64,000 nucleotides of DNA, taken from assembly GCF_900101385.1 (NCBI RefSeq), contig NZ_FMZB01000002.1, forward strand, positions 513,165 to 577,164, read 5' to 3'. The notes beneath the pieces are model-generated. The model saw only the letters and a list, made by a program, of their open reading frames with translations, made no database searches and had not been told where the DNA came from. The first letter of the stretch is position 1, and each line of letters begins with the position of its first letter. Below, piece after piece: positions 30,163-41,120 of the stretch. The stretch is from Terribacillus halophilus. Its GTDB lineage: Bacteria; Bacillota; Bacilli; Bacillales; Amphibacillaceae. Both the position numbers and the translations under genes were made by a program.

Positions 30163-32679
30163 ATGGCGGATGAATTACGTCCAAGTGTGCAAGAAAGAGA
30201 TATAAGTCAGGAAATGCGTACGTCCTTCCTTGACTATGCAATGAGCGTTATCGTAGCGCGTGCCTTGCCAGATGCGCGAGACGGCTTGAAGCCGGTTCAT
30301 CGTAGAATCCTTTATGCATTGCATGATCTGGGGATGCATGCTGATAAGGCATATAAGAAATCGGCCCGTATCGTCGGGGAAGTAATCGGTAAGTACCACC
30401 CGCACGGAGATTCCGCTGTGTATGAAGCGATGGTTCGTATGGCACAGGATTTCAGTTATCGCTATATGCTCGTGGACGGCCACGGGAACTTCGGTTCTGT
30501 GGACGGCGACTCAGCGGCAGCAATGCGATATACAGAAGCACGGATGTCCAAGATTTCCATGGAACTGTTGCGCGATATCAACAAGGATACAATCGACTAT
30601 GGCGATAACTATGACGGCTCCGAGAAGCAGCCGCTTGTATTGCCAGCCCGTTTCCCGAACCTGCTCGTAAATGGCGCTTCCGGTATCGCAGTCGGTATGG
30701 CGACAAATATTCCGCCGCATAACCTGAACGAAACAATTGACGCGGTTTTGGCCCTTAGTAAAAATCCGGATATCACAATCGAGGAATTGATGGATGATTA
30801 TATCTTCGGACCGGACTTCCCTACTGCAGCGCAGATATTGGGCCGAAGTGGTATCCGCAAGGCTTATGAAACAGGCCGCGGATCGATTACGATCCGTGCA
30901 AAGACAGAAATCATCGAGCATGATAACGGCAAGTCAACCATCCTCGTGAAGGAACTTCCTTATCAAGTGAACAAAGCACGGCTTGTCGAGAAGATTGCCG
31001 AGCTTGTCCGTGATAAGCGTATCGAGGGAATTACGGATTTGCGGGATGAATCCGACCGTAACGGTATGCGTGTCGTGATTGAAGTCCGCCGGGATGCGAA
31101 CCCGAATGTCATCCTGAATAATTTGTACAAGCATACAGCTCTGCAGACATCTTTCGGGATCAATATTCTTGCCCTTGTGGATGATAAACCGCAGATCCTC
31201 AACTTGAAACAGACATTGAAACATTATTTGGACCACCAGCAAGTCGTCATCCGTCGCAGGACGGAATTCGAATTACGCAAAGCGGAAGCCAGGGCGCATA
31301 TCCTGGAAGGATTGCGAATTGCACTTGATAACCTGGATGAGATCATCAGCCTGATACGTGGTTCTCAAACAACGGATATTGCCCGTGAGGCTTTGATGGA
31401 ACGATTCGAGCTTTCTGATAAGCAAGCACAAGCAATTCTTGATATGCGACTGCAGCGCTTGACTGGCTTGGAGCGCGACAAAATCGAAGATGAGTATCAA
31501 GAGCTGGTTAAGCTTATTGCCGAGCTAAAAGCCATTCTTGCCGATGAAGAAAAAGTACTTGAAATCATTCGTGAGGAATTGACTGAAATCAAAGAACGCT
31601 TCGGTGATGAACGCCGTACCGAAATCGTTATCGGCGGTACCGACTTCATTGAGGATGAGGCACTCATCCCGGAAGAAAATGTCGTCATTACATTGACGCA
31701 CCAAGGATACATCAAGCGTTTGCCTTCCTCCACTTACCGAAGTCAAGGACGCGGCGGCCGAGGTATCCAAGGCATGGGGACGAATGAAGATGACTTCGTT
31801 GAGCATCTGATCTCCACCAGCACGCATGATACGATTCTGTTCTTCACGAACAAAGGGAAAGTTTATCGTGCCAAAGGGTATGAAGTACCTGAATTCAGTC
31901 GCACGGCAAAAGGAATTCCGATCATCAATATGCTGGAAATCGAAAAAGGCGAATGGATCAATGCTTTGATTCCAGTGAAGGAATTTGCTGACGATTGGTT
32001 CTTGGTGTTCACCACAAAACAGGGTATATCCAAGCGGACGACGCTTTCTCAATTCGCCAATATCCGTAAGGGCGGTCTTATCGCATTGAACTTGCGTGAG
32101 GATGACGAGTTGATTTCCGTTCGGATGACAGATGGTCATAAACATATCATGATCGCGACGAAGAATGGTTATCTGATCCGCTTCCCAGAGGAGCAAATTC
32201 GACCAATGGGCCGTACAGCTGCCGGTGTCAAAGGGATAACCTTGCGTGGGGATGATGATTCCGTTGTATCGATGGATATCATCGATGAAGGCGTGGATAT
32301 CCTCAATGTTACCGAAAAGGGCTTCGGAAAACGGACGCCTGAATCGGAATATCGCATTACGAATCGAGGCGGTAAAGGGATCCTAACATCTAAAATCACA
32401 GATAAAACTGGTCAGATAGTTGCAGCTAAACCAGTTACTGGTGAAGAAGATATTATGATCATCACCGTTTCCGGTGTGTTGATTCGGTTGCCTGTTTCCA
32501 GTATTTCTATCACCGGTCGGAATACACAAGGTGTCATCCTGATTCGTATTCAGGAAAATGAAGCAGTAGCAACTGTTGCCCGGATTGATAAGGAACAAGA
32601 GGAAGAAATCGAAGCTGTTTCTGATGAGATGCTGGAAGAACCAGTGGAAACAGAGACAGACGATCCGGAACAAGTTTGA
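30163..32679 (+). CDS. gyrA: DNA gyrase subunit A
   Basis: An 838-residue subunit with the breakage-reunion domain, active tyrosine Y123 (MRYTEARMS), the quinolone region [10 protein letters not shown] with wild-type S84 and E88, and a C-terminal beta-pinwheel containing the GyrA box QGRGGRG. With GyrB it introduces negative supercoils. I start at ATG 30163 behind AGGAGG; an open frame from 30145 includes the ribosome site. The C-terminal tail is acidic. A strong terminator follows. Confidence 0.98.
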   Translation: MADELRPSVQERDISQEMRTSFLDYAMSVIVARALPDARDGLKPVHRRILYALHDLGMHADKAYKKSARIVGEVIGKYHPHGDSAVYEAMVRMAQDFSYRYMLVDGHGNFGSVDGDSAAAMRYTEARMSKISMELLRDINKDTIDYGDNYDGSEKQPLVLPARFPNLLVNGASGIAVGMATNIPPHNLNETIDAVLALSKNPDITIEELMDDYIFGPDFPTAAQILGRSGIRKAYETGRGSITIRAKTEIIEHDNGKSTILVKELPYQVNKARLVEKIAELVRDKRIEGITDLRDESDRNGMRVVIEVRRDANPNVILNNLYKHTALQTSFGINILALVDDKPQILNLKQTLKHYLDHQQVVIRRRTEFELRKAEARAHILEGLRIALDNLDEIISLIRGSQTTDIAREALMERFELSDKQAQAILDMRLQRLTGLERDKIEDEYQELVKLIAELKAILADEEKVLEIIREELTEIKERFGDERRTEIVIGGTDFIEDEALIPEENVVITLTHQGYIKRLPSSTYRSQGRGGRGIQGMGTNEDDFVEHLISTSTHDTILFFTNKGKVYRAKGYEVPEFSRTAKGIPIINMLEIEKGEWINALIPVKEFADDWFLVFTTKQGISKRTTLSQFANIRKGGLIALNLREDDELISVRMTDGHKHIMIATKNGYLIRFPEEQIRPMGRTAAGVKGITLRGDDDSVVSMDIIDEGVDILNVTEKGFGKRTPESEYRITNRGGKGILTSKITDKTGQIVAAKPVTGEEDIMIITVSGVLIRLPVSSISITGRNTQGVILIRIQENEAVATVARIDKEQEEEIEAVSDEMLEEPVETETDDPEQV

Positions 32680-32682
32680 TAG

Positions 32683-32722
32683 AAAGCATTCCCGCTCCCA
32701 TAGTGGTGGGAATGCTTTTTTT
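32683..32722 (+). terminator. terminator after gyrA
   Basis: AAAGCATTCCC and GGGAATGCTTT form an 11-bp stem followed by TTTTTTT. It lies inside an apparent upstream extension of the next frame, showing that extension is not coding. Confidence 0.9.
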
Positions 32723-32753
32723 ACATAACTTTTTGGATGAAAGGATGCGGAAT

Positions 32754-33830
32754 ATGATTGTCTCAGCCAACCAGCTCGTCGCTGGCTGTATCGTAACAGC
32801 CGATGTAATGGGCAAAAGCGGCACGCCACTCATAAAAAGTAAGAAAATACTGACTGATAAGGATATTTTCTATTTGCAAAAGCTGCTCGTGAAGGAAGTG
32901 ACGGTTGCCAGTCACTTGTCTGATGGCAATGCGTTTAATCCTGAGAATAAGCCTATTGTAAGCAATCCACATACGATAACAAAAGTACATTTCCTTGCTT
33001 CCTATGAAAAAGCGGTTAAAGGCTATCAAAAGCACATCAATATATGGAAGTACAGCAGTACTCTAGATGTACCGCTGCATCGACAGCAAATTCTTCCTGT
33101 CTTGGAGCAGATCAGCGAATGGGAAGGCAATGTTTTCAATCTGCCTGCATACAGGAAGCAGTCTGACTACCTGCCAGAGCACGCGGCAGGCACAGCTGTT
33201 CTTGTGGCGACGGTTTTGCAAAGAGCGAATTTCCCTGAAGCTGACATCAAGCAAATCGGCCTGGCTGCATTCCTGGCTGATTGCGGTATGTCCAAACTAA
33301 AACAGCCGTACCATACCCAGAAACATCGTCTTAATGACATGGATACAATCGATGTACAACAGCATCCAACTTTGTCTTATCGCATGGTTGAGCAGGCGTC
33401 CATCCTTTCTGCCAAAGCGAAGCTTGCCATCCTCCAGCATCATGAACGGGCAGACGGAGCTGGTTATCCGCTGCGATTGCCGAAGGAGAAGATACATCCA
33501 TTTGCCAGTCTCCTGTCCATATGCGATACATATCACGCGCTGATTTCCGATCGTCCTTATCAAGCTGCCGTATCGCCGTATGAAGCGGTCGAAATCATCC
33601 TGGAAGAACAATTCAAGCGTTTCGATCCAGCAATGACCCAGCATTTTGTCCAGGCATTTGTGGATGCCCAGCAAAATACGCATGTCAGATTATCTTCTGG
33701 GGAGATCGCAGAGGTCGTCTTCACGGATACCAATCACCCGACAAGGCCAATGGTTCGCGAACAGCAGAACGGGCAAGTCAAAGCTTTGAAAGATATGCCG
33801 CATATACGCATCAAAGAAATCATTTCATGA
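32754..33830 (+). CDS. HD-GYP domain protein with altered HD motif
   Basis: A 358-residue protein whose C-terminal half (about 140-310) is an HD-GYP domain: H143, HPTLSYRM, HHERADGAGYP (229-239) and CDTYHALISDRPYQ are intact. The central HD is changed: the expected LHDIGK reads LADCGM, so histidine is alanine (A175-D176) and the following lysine is methionine (M179). Active HD-GYP enzymes degrade cyclic di-GMP; losing a metal ligand suggests a weakened or purely binding role. The N-terminal 130 residues are unassigned. Start ATG 32754 has GAAAGG upstream. It occupies the place of an rRNA operon in B. subtilis. Confidence 0.85.
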   Translation: MIVSANQLVAGCIVTADVMGKSGTPLIKSKKILTDKDIFYLQKLLVKEVTVASHLSDGNAFNPENKPIVSNPHTITKVHFLASYEKAVKGYQKHINIWKYSSTLDVPLHRQQILPVLEQISEWEGNVFNLPAYRKQSDYLPEHAAGTAVLVATVLQRANFPEADIKQIGLAAFLADCGMSKLKQPYHTQKHRLNDMDTIDVQQHPTLSYRMVEQASILSAKAKLAILQHHERADGAGYPLRLPKEKIHPFASLLSICDTYHALISDRPYQAAVSPYEAVEIILEEQFKRFDPAMTQHFVQAFVDAQQNTHVRLSSGEIAEVVFTDTNHPTRPMVREQQNGQVKALKDMPHIRIKEIIS

Positions 33831-33856
33831 AGCACGCTGACTAGCGTGCCTTTTTT
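33831..33856 (+). terminator. terminator between the HD-GYP gene and yaaC
   Basis: GCACGC-TGACTA-GCGTGC followed by TTTTTT on the plus strand; it also overlaps the yaaC stop. Confidence 0.7.
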
Positions 33857-34797
33857 ATATCCTGAAAATGTTTGAACATATACGATCCTATCAATGTAGG
33901 GAATTTATCTGCAGTGACTTCCAGAAAACGCATAATGAGCGGATACTCATTCCGCCGATTGATATGCAACAGATCCGTCCACCATTCCGCCTCATAGCGG
34001 CATATCATGCTTAAATTGTAAGAAAGTGCATAATGAGCCATACACTCATGAAAGCCGCTCCAATGGCTTTGCTGCACAAAATAGTATTGCTGGCTTATCG
34101 GATTGAAAAAAAGCGGACCAGCTGTTTGCCAGAGGGTATCTGGCAGCTGAATGGCAAGCTGGGATTGACCTGTTACTTGGTAGGAGTAAGATTGCAGGTA
34201 CTCCAAAAAGCGACGTCTTGTATATTGGAATTCGTCGAGTAAGAGATCCGGCAGCAGGATAGTATCTTTCTCCCTGCTTACTTCGATCAAGCTCTGTTTT
34301 TCCTGTTGCAATGTTAGAAGATCCTGCAGTTCAGGAATGAGCCGTAGCATATCTCCCATGGATACCTTTTTGACAGTGGGGAACGCCCGTCTGCACACAT
34401 AGCGGGAGAAGTATGGGAATAAGCCACGCTGCTGCAGCATAACCTCATCCAAGCTGAACTGATAGTCACGTTTCTTTCGTTTTCTGGTGGAGAGTCCATG
34501 CGCCAAATCTGCTGTGGACTCAGGATAAGCAGGGCGCGTCAGGAGCAAACTTGCTTTCATAAAATGAGTCATTCCGTAAAATAATAAGACAGGTTTCATC
34601 AATAACGGGGCTTTTTTTCCATAGGAATAATAGGACTTGCCGTGTTCCAGATAGGCTAGGAAAGCGGATATATTCTGATAGCTCCGTGTTTCTGCGCCTG
34701 GAATATCAAGATATTGGTAGCTGTTTTGCAAAAAGGAAAGGGCTGCATCTTCTGCTTCGAGATAAGAAAAGAAGGTGGATACGTTTTCATCATGCAT
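33841..34797 (-). CDS. yaaC: YaaC family protein of unknown function
   Basis: A 318-residue protein of the YaaC family, found between gyrA and guaB on the opposite strand as in B. subtilis. It is rich in Tyr, Leu and basic residues (SKRKKRDYQFSLDEVMLQQRGLFPYF is too long to quote in full; key part is YQFSLDEV), with no recognised catalytic motif or signal peptide. I start it at ATG 34797, behind GGAGGATTCTGT; the frame stays open 45 codons further upstream into the guaB leader without a ribosome site. Function unknown. Confidence 0.82.
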   Translation of the reverse strand: MHDENVSTFFSYLEAEDAALSFLQNSYQYLDIPGAETRSYQNISAFLAYLEHGKSYYSYGKKAPLLMKPVLLFYGMTHFMKASLLLTRPAYPESTADLAHGLSTRKRKKRDYQFSLDEVMLQQRGLFPYFSRYVCRRAFPTVKKVSMGDMLRLIPELQDLLTLQQEKQSLIEVSREKDTILLPDLLLDEFQYTRRRFLEYLQSYSYQVTGQSQLAIQLPDTLWQTAGPLFFNPISQQYYFVQQSHWSGFHECMAHYALSYNLSMICRYEAEWWTDLLHINRRNEYPLIMRFLEVTADKFPTLIGSYMFKHFQDIKKAR

Positions 34798-34905
34798 ACA
34801 GAATCCTCCAGTGATTTTTACGTGCTCATATAGTTGAAAAACCACGCATCTTGGCGTATTGTAAGTAGAAATAGGTTTTAATAGCAGTATTTTAACCATA
34901 TATAA

Positions 34906-36408
<1,503 letters not shown>

Positions 36409-36414
36409 TTATCC

Positions 36415-36445
36415 TGAACGACGTGCTTAAGCACGTCGTTTTTCT
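36415..36445 (+). terminator. terminator after guaB
   Basis: ACGACGTGC-TTAA-GCACGTCGT followed by TTTTCTTT. Confidence 0.9.
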
Positions 36446-36498
36446 TTATGTAGCATTCACTATACTAAAATGACTGATAATTATCAATAAAAATAAAA

Positions 36499-36527
36499 TT
36501 GAAATAACGGGAAGGGTTTGCTACATT
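36499..36527 (+). promoter_or_regulatory. probable sigma-A promoter of the TRAP operon
   Basis: TTGAAA, 17-base spacer, TACATT, about 40 bases before the first start codon. Confidence 0.5.
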
Positions 36528-36569
36528 TATAAAGAATTATATCTATAAAATTATAGGGGGGAAGCATAC

Positions 36570-37562
36570 ATGAGAAGAAAAAAGAAATCATTTATCGTAC
36601 TCAGTATGATAGCAGCACTTACGGTGATTCTGGCAGCCTGTGGTGGAGGGACGAGTGACAGCTCCTCTTCTGATGGTGGTCCGCAATTCATCGATTTGCT
36701 GACAGGCGGAACGGAAGGTACATACTATCCGCTTGGTGGAAGCTTGGCTGAAATTATTAATTCAAACGTGGACAATGTAGAAGCACGTGCAACATCCACA
36801 GGTGCTTCGGTGGAGAATATGAATACGATGAGTGAGGGCAATGATGATATCATTGCCTTTACCCAGACAGATATTGCTGCTTATGCTTCAGAAGGGACAC
36901 TGATGTTTGATGGTGAGGCAATCGATAACATCCAGGCTATCGGTTCCTTGTACCCAGAAACGATCCAAATCGTAGCGACAGAGACCAGCGGTATCCAAAC
37001 GGTAGAAGATTTGAAAGGAAAAACGGTATCGATTGGTGCGCCTGGTTCCGGTACAAATGCAAGTGCAGAAGACATCCTTGGTATATATGGTATGACAGTG
37101 GATGATATCGAGGTGCAGAATCTTGATTTCGGTGAATCCACGACTGGTATGCAGGATGGAACGATTGATGCTGCATTCATTACAGCTGGTACACCTACAG
37201 GAGCAGTAGAAAGTCTTTCTGCTACAACACCAATCACGATTGTCGGCTTGGAAGAAGATAAGGTGGATCAGTTAATTGAAGAAAAGCCTTATTATGCTCC
37301 TTACACAATTGAAGAAGGAACATACAGCTTAGAGGAGTCTGTTGAGACAGTATCTGTAAATGCAATGCTGGCGACGACAGAGGGCATGGATGAAGATCTT
37401 GTATATAACATCACCAAAGCAATCTATGAGCACACAGATGAAATCGGTCATCAGAAAGCTGAATTCATCAAGCCAGAGAGTGCTGTTGAGGGTGTAAGCA
37501 TCGATTTCCATCCAGGTGCACTACGTTACTTTGAAGAAGCAGGCGTAGAAGTACCACAATAA
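36570..37562 (+). CDS. TAXI-family TRAP transporter solute-binding lipoprotein
   Basis: A 330-residue extracytoplasmic binding protein. A basic start and hydrophobic stretch lead to the lipobox LAAC (Cys about residue 24), then a Ser/Gly-rich linker and the TAXI fold with LLTGGTEGTYYPLGGSLAEIIN, LKGKTVSIGAPGSGT and GTIDAAFITAGTP. TAXI proteins deliver glutamate, dicarboxylates or other organic acids to a TRAP permease; the substrate cannot be read here. It is first in an operon with a DUF1850 gene and a fused permease, but a strong hairpin separates it from them, which would give excess binding protein. Confidence 0.92.
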   Translation: MRRKKKSFIVLSMIAALTVILAACGGGTSDSSSSDGGPQFIDLLTGGTEGTYYPLGGSLAEIINSNVDNVEARATSTGASVENMNTMSEGNDDIIAFTQTDIAAYASEGTLMFDGEAIDNIQAIGSLYPETIQIVATETSGIQTVEDLKGKTVSIGAPGSGTNASAEDILGIYGMTVDDIEVQNLDFGESTTGMQDGTIDAAFITAGTPTGAVESLSATTPITIVGLEEDKVDQLIEEKPYYAPYTIEEGTYSLEESVETVSVNAMLATTEGMDEDLVYNITKAIYEHTDEIGHQKAEFIKPESAVEGVSIDFHPGALRYFEEAGVEVPQ

Positions 37563-37578
37563 AAAGCTGCAAGTGAGC

Positions 37579-37612
37579 ATCGCCGGTATCCCTCGGTTAC
37601 CGGCGATTTTTT
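37579..37612 (+). terminator. intra-operon terminator/attenuator after the TRAP binding protein
   Basis: ATCGCCGGTA and TACCGGCGAT form a perfect 10-bp stem with a 9-base loop, then six T. Reading past it would be needed for the permease genes. Confidence 0.75.
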
Positions 37613-37634
37613 GGGATTGAAAGGATGTTAGGAT

Positions 37635-38162
37635 ATGAATCGGTTCCGTATGCCAAAGAAGAAACGATGGCTGCTGGCTGCAACGGTTATGGCTTTGCTC
37701 CTTTGGTATGCTGGCTACCCATCTCAACAAATCCTTGCTTTCGAAGATCCCGATAATGGGAAACTGCTAAGCTATTTGCCTGTAGCGGATGGAGATTATT
37801 TTCAAATCAAGTATACCCACTCCATCCACTTATCGGATGTATACGAAGAGTACATGATTCAGGATGATCGCTTATTTCCAAGTCGATTGATTTATGAGGA
37901 TACAGCAGTAGGGATGCCAGCAAATGCAGAAGCAGGTCAAACATTCACAATGGAAGATGGAAAATACATATTATCCGATCTCCAAGGTTCAACAGACAAG
38001 CTATATCTTACGATTGGAGCTGTGAGAGCCAATCATCAAATTATCTATAAGGACACAGCATATAGCTTACAGGATAACATCGGTCCAGGTGAGACCATTG
38101 CAATCGTAAGCCGTCATATGAATCACTGGACGCTTTGGAAAGGAGAAAAATTACATGAGTGA
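37635..38162 (+). CDS. DUF1850 family protein, TRAP-associated
   Basis: A 175-residue protein with one N-terminal membrane helix (WLLAATVMALLLWYAG) and an outward-facing domain containing FQIKYTHSIHLSDVYEEYMI, the DUF1850 signature (Y-THS...E). DUF1850 genes recur between TAXI binding proteins and TRAP permeases, so a transport accessory role is likely, but the biochemistry is unknown. Its end overlaps the permease start by 8 bases, so translation is coupled. GAAAGGATG precedes the ATG. Confidence 0.8.
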   Translation: MNRFRMPKKKRWLLAATVMALLLWYAGYPSQQILAFEDPDNGKLLSYLPVADGDYFQIKYTHSIHLSDVYEEYMIQDDRLFPSRLIYEDTAVGMPANAEAGQTFTMEDGKYILSDLQGSTDKLYLTIGAVRANHQIIYKDTAYSLQDNIGPGETIAIVSRHMNHWTLWKGEKLHE

Positions 38163-40263
38163 CAAGCTAGCCCAAGCAGAGAGGCTGACGGAAGAACAAC
38201 AGCAGCAGCTGATTGAGAAATACGATTCTGAATCGAATTTCCGGCGACTGGCTGGAATCATGAGTATTATCGTTTTTTATGGTTTACTAGCTTTCTCGAT
38301 TTATCAGCTATATACGGCAACTTACGGGAATATCCCGACACAGATTCATCGTTCCATTCACTTAGGATTCGGGCTCGTTTTGATATTCCTTCTCTTTCCT
38401 GCTTCTAAAAAGAGCAGCAGGACAAGGATTGCTTGGTATGATTACATACTAGCTATTCTCGGATTTGTTGTCGGTGCTTATTGGCCGGTTATGTACAATG
38501 ATATCATTGCGCAAGCTGGACAAATTACCACATTAGACTTCATTGTCGGCTCAATTGCTATAATTTTGGTGCTTGAAGCAACTCGTCGGACTGTAGGTCT
38601 GCCGATTGTCATTATCGCTGTCGCGTTCCTGGCCTATGCCTATTGGGGCAGACAAATGCCAGGATTCCTCATTCATCCAGGGGTCAACGTCGATACACTT
38701 GTCCAGTCATTGTTCTTTACGACACAAGGAATATTAGGTACTCCTATTGGTGTATCTGCAACCTATATTTTCCTGTTTCTGCTTTTCGGGGCTTTCCTCG
38801 TCAAAACAGGTGTCGGCCAGTACTTTAATGATTTGGCCTTGGTCGTTGCCGGAAGAAGAATTGGCGGACCAGCTAAGGTAGCAATCTTCTCCAGTGCCTT
38901 GCAGGGAACAGTGAGCGGGAGTTCGGTGGCCAATGTGGTAACATCCGGTTCCTTTACAATCCCAATGATGAAACGTCTGGGATATTCGAAAAATTTTGCT
39001 GGTGCAGTAGAAGCATCCTCCTCTACTGGAGGTCAGATCATGCCTCCGATTATGGGAGCAGCTGCCTTCTTGATGGTCGAGTTCATCGGGGTCAGCTATT
39101 GGACGATTGCAAAAGCAGCTATCATTCCGGCTATTCTTTATTTCTCCGGTATTTGGATTATGACCCATTTCCAGGCTAAGCGGACCGGACTGCGAGGTTT
39201 GCAGAAGGAAGAAATGCCAAATAAGAAGGAAGTTCTTCAGAATTTGTATCTGCTGCTTCCGATCCTGGCAATGGTATTTTATTTGAGTTCCGGACTAAGT
39301 ATCATGCGTGCAGCCATCTATGGTATTATCACGTGTATTTTGGTCGGACTTCTGCGTAAGGAACGGTATCGTCATCTTTATCCAATTGTTTTTGCAGCTG
39401 CGTTTGTCGCATATATCATATACGGAGCTGTTACAAGCGGAATTTCAATTGAGACAGCTTTGATTGTCGCAGCACTTGTTACCGTGATCGTAAGTTATTT
39501 CTTTGATGAGAACTTCATTGATACAATTCAGGCATTGGTGGAAGGAGCACGTACAGCCCTTAGTGTTATTGCTGCAACTGCTGCAGCCGGTATCATCGTA
39601 GCGGTTGTGACGAAAACAGGGCTTGGACTGAGCTTGGCGAACAGTCTCGTCGATTTGGCGAATGAAAAACTGCTGCTTACATTGTTCTTCACAATGATAG
39701 CTTCCTTGATTCTCGGAATGGGAGCACCGACGACTGCCAACTACATCATCACATCAACTATTGCAGCACCAGCAATTATTCTGCTTGGTGTAAATGATCT
39801 ATCTGCGCATATGTTTGTCTTTTATTTCGGAATCATGGCAGATATTACACCGCCTGTGGCCCTTGCAGCTTTTGCAGCAGCAGGTATGTCTGGCGGACGG
39901 CCGATTGCTACGGGTGTGAATGCAGCCAAACTAGCAATTGCGGCGTTTATCATTCCATACATGTTCGTGCTGGAACCAAGGCTCTTGCTTTATGACATAG
40001 ATGGCAACTATCTGCATGTCGTTTGGATATTCATCACAGCCTTTCTCGGCATGATCAGTATCGGAGCAGGAATCATCGGCTACTGGTACCGCAAGCTGTA
40101 TATTGTGGAGCGCTTGCTGGCTGTAGCAGGAGGACTAGTGCTCATTTATCCGGAAGTTTGGTCCGGTATAACTGGTATTATCATCTTTGCAGCACTGATT
40201 GCTATCCAATACTTCGTGAAACGTTCCGAATGGAATGTACCTGTTAAAAAGCCATCTTCCTAA
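38155..40263 (+). CDS. TRAP transporter permease, fused small and large subunits (4TM/12TM)
   Basis: A 702-residue membrane protein. A short cytoplasmic start is followed by about four helices corresponding to DctQ, then the large DctM part with about 12 or more helices; SSALQGTVSGSSVANVVTSG and SSTGGQIMPPIMGAAAFLM are the typical TRAP large-subunit loops, repeated as GMGAPTTANYIITS and ITPPVALAAFAAAG in the second half. It uses a sodium gradient with the TAXI protein. AAAGGAG precedes the ATG. Fused permeases are standard for the TAXI branch. Confidence 0.93.
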   Translation: MSDKLAQAERLTEEQQQQLIEKYDSESNFRRLAGIMSIIVFYGLLAFSIYQLYTATYGNIPTQIHRSIHLGFGLVLIFLLFPASKKSSRTRIAWYDYILAILGFVVGAYWPVMYNDIIAQAGQITTLDFIVGSIAIILVLEATRRTVGLPIVIIAVAFLAYAYWGRQMPGFLIHPGVNVDTLVQSLFFTTQGILGTPIGVSATYIFLFLLFGAFLVKTGVGQYFNDLALVVAGRRIGGPAKVAIFSSALQGTVSGSSVANVVTSGSFTIPMMKRLGYSKNFAGAVEASSSTGGQIMPPIMGAAAFLMVEFIGVSYWTIAKAAIIPAILYFSGIWIMTHFQAKRTGLRGLQKEEMPNKKEVLQNLYLLLPILAMVFYLSSGLSIMRAAIYGIITCILVGLLRKERYRHLYPIVFAAAFVAYIIYGAVTSGISIETALIVAALVTVIVSYFFDENFIDTIQALVEGARTALSVIAATAAAGIIVAVVTKTGLGLSLANSLVDLANEKLLLTLFFTMIASLILGMGAPTTANYIITSTIAAPAIILLGVNDLSAHMFVFYFGIMADITPPVALAAFAAAGMSGGRPIATGVNAAKLAIAAFIIPYMFVLEPRLLLYDIDGNYLHVVWIFITAFLGMISIGAGIIGYWYRKLYIVERLLAVAGGLVLIYPEVWSGITGIIIFAALIAIQYFVKRSEWNVPVKKPSS

Positions 40264-40280
40264 GGGGAGGTGGCTTTTCC
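40246..40280 (+). terminator. terminator after the TRAP permease
   Basis: AAAAGCCA and TGGCTTTT with an inner G:T-tolerant helix around the stop codon, followed by a short T run. It lies within a spurious N-terminal extension of the ung frame. Confidence 0.75.
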
Positions 40281-40332
40281 TATGGTTGAATTCGGGTATA
40301 GGTCTGATACAATGTCCAGGAGGTGGAAGGCA

Positions 40333-41013
40333 ATGACGAAACAAATTATTGAGAATGACTGGCAGGATATTCTGCAGGATGAATTTGAAAAAGATTATTA
40401 CAAGGAACTGCGAAGTTTTTTGAAGGAGGCATATCAAGAGCGGACAATCTATCCGGATATGCAGCATATTTATGAAGCACTGCGAGTAACATCGTTTGCC
40501 GATACAAAAGTAGTCATCTTAGGACAGGATCCTTATCATGGACCAAATCAGGCACATGGTCTTAGTTTTTCCGTGCAGCCTGAGGTAGCTATCCCGAGAT
40601 CACTGATCAATATCTACAAAGAGCTTGCAGATGATATTGGCTGTCCGATTCCGACACATGGTTATCTGAAGCGTTGGGCTGAACAAGGTGTGCTCCTTTT
40701 GAATACGGCTTTGACAGTAGAAGCTCACCAAGCAGCATCGCACCGTGGCAAAGGCTGGGAGCGCTTCACGGACAGGGTCATTGCATCATTGAATGAGAAG
40801 CAGGATCCCGTTGTGTTCATTCTTTGGGGCAAACATGCTCAGGAGAAACAAAAGCTGATTGATACAGCGAAACACTATACGCTTACTTCTGTCCATCCAA
40901 GTCCGTTATCGGCAAGGCGTGGTTTCTTCGGAAGCAAGCCATTTTCCAAGACAAATGAAATACTAGAAAATAATGGATTGAAGCCAATTGACTGGTGTAT
41001 TCCAGAGCTGTGA
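40333..41013 (+). CDS. ung: uracil-DNA glycosylase
   Basis: A 226-residue family 1 enzyme that removes uracil from DNA. The water-activating loop [18 protein letters not shown] contains the catalytic Asp, [17 protein letters not shown] is the middle motif and [11 protein letters not shown] is the leucine/histidine loop. I start at ATG 40333 with AGGAGGTGG upstream; the frame is open 21 codons further but reads through the previous terminator. It sits between the TRAP operon and dacA, not its place in B. subtilis. Confidence 0.95.
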   Translation: MTKQIIENDWQDILQDEFEKDYYKELRSFLKEAYQERTIYPDMQHIYEALRVTSFADTKVVILGQDPYHGPNQAHGLSFSVQPEVAIPRSLINIYKELADDIGCPIPTHGYLKRWAEQGVLLLNTALTVEAHQAASHRGKGWERFTDRVIASLNEKQDPVVFILWGKHAQEKQKLIDTAKHYTLTSVHPSPLSARRGFFGSKPFSKTNEILENNGLKPIDWCIPEL

Positions 41014-41120
41014 ACAAAATGTAGAATCGGTATAAAGTACGTTCCCCTCTGCCTATCGTCTATGGTAAAATAGCGGGGATGCACAGTATCGATTCTATTT
41101 TTTGTGGAGGTAGGAAGACT

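Noticed and set aside
31525..32196. 223-codon open frame antisense to gyrA
   Set aside because: Same reasoning; the gyrA frame is unmistakable and conserved here.
36472..36488. Fur-box-like TGATAATTATCA before the TRAP operon
   Set aside because: It lacks the three central bases of the 15-mer Fur consensus and lies in AT-rich sequence where such palindromes are common; no iron genes are near.
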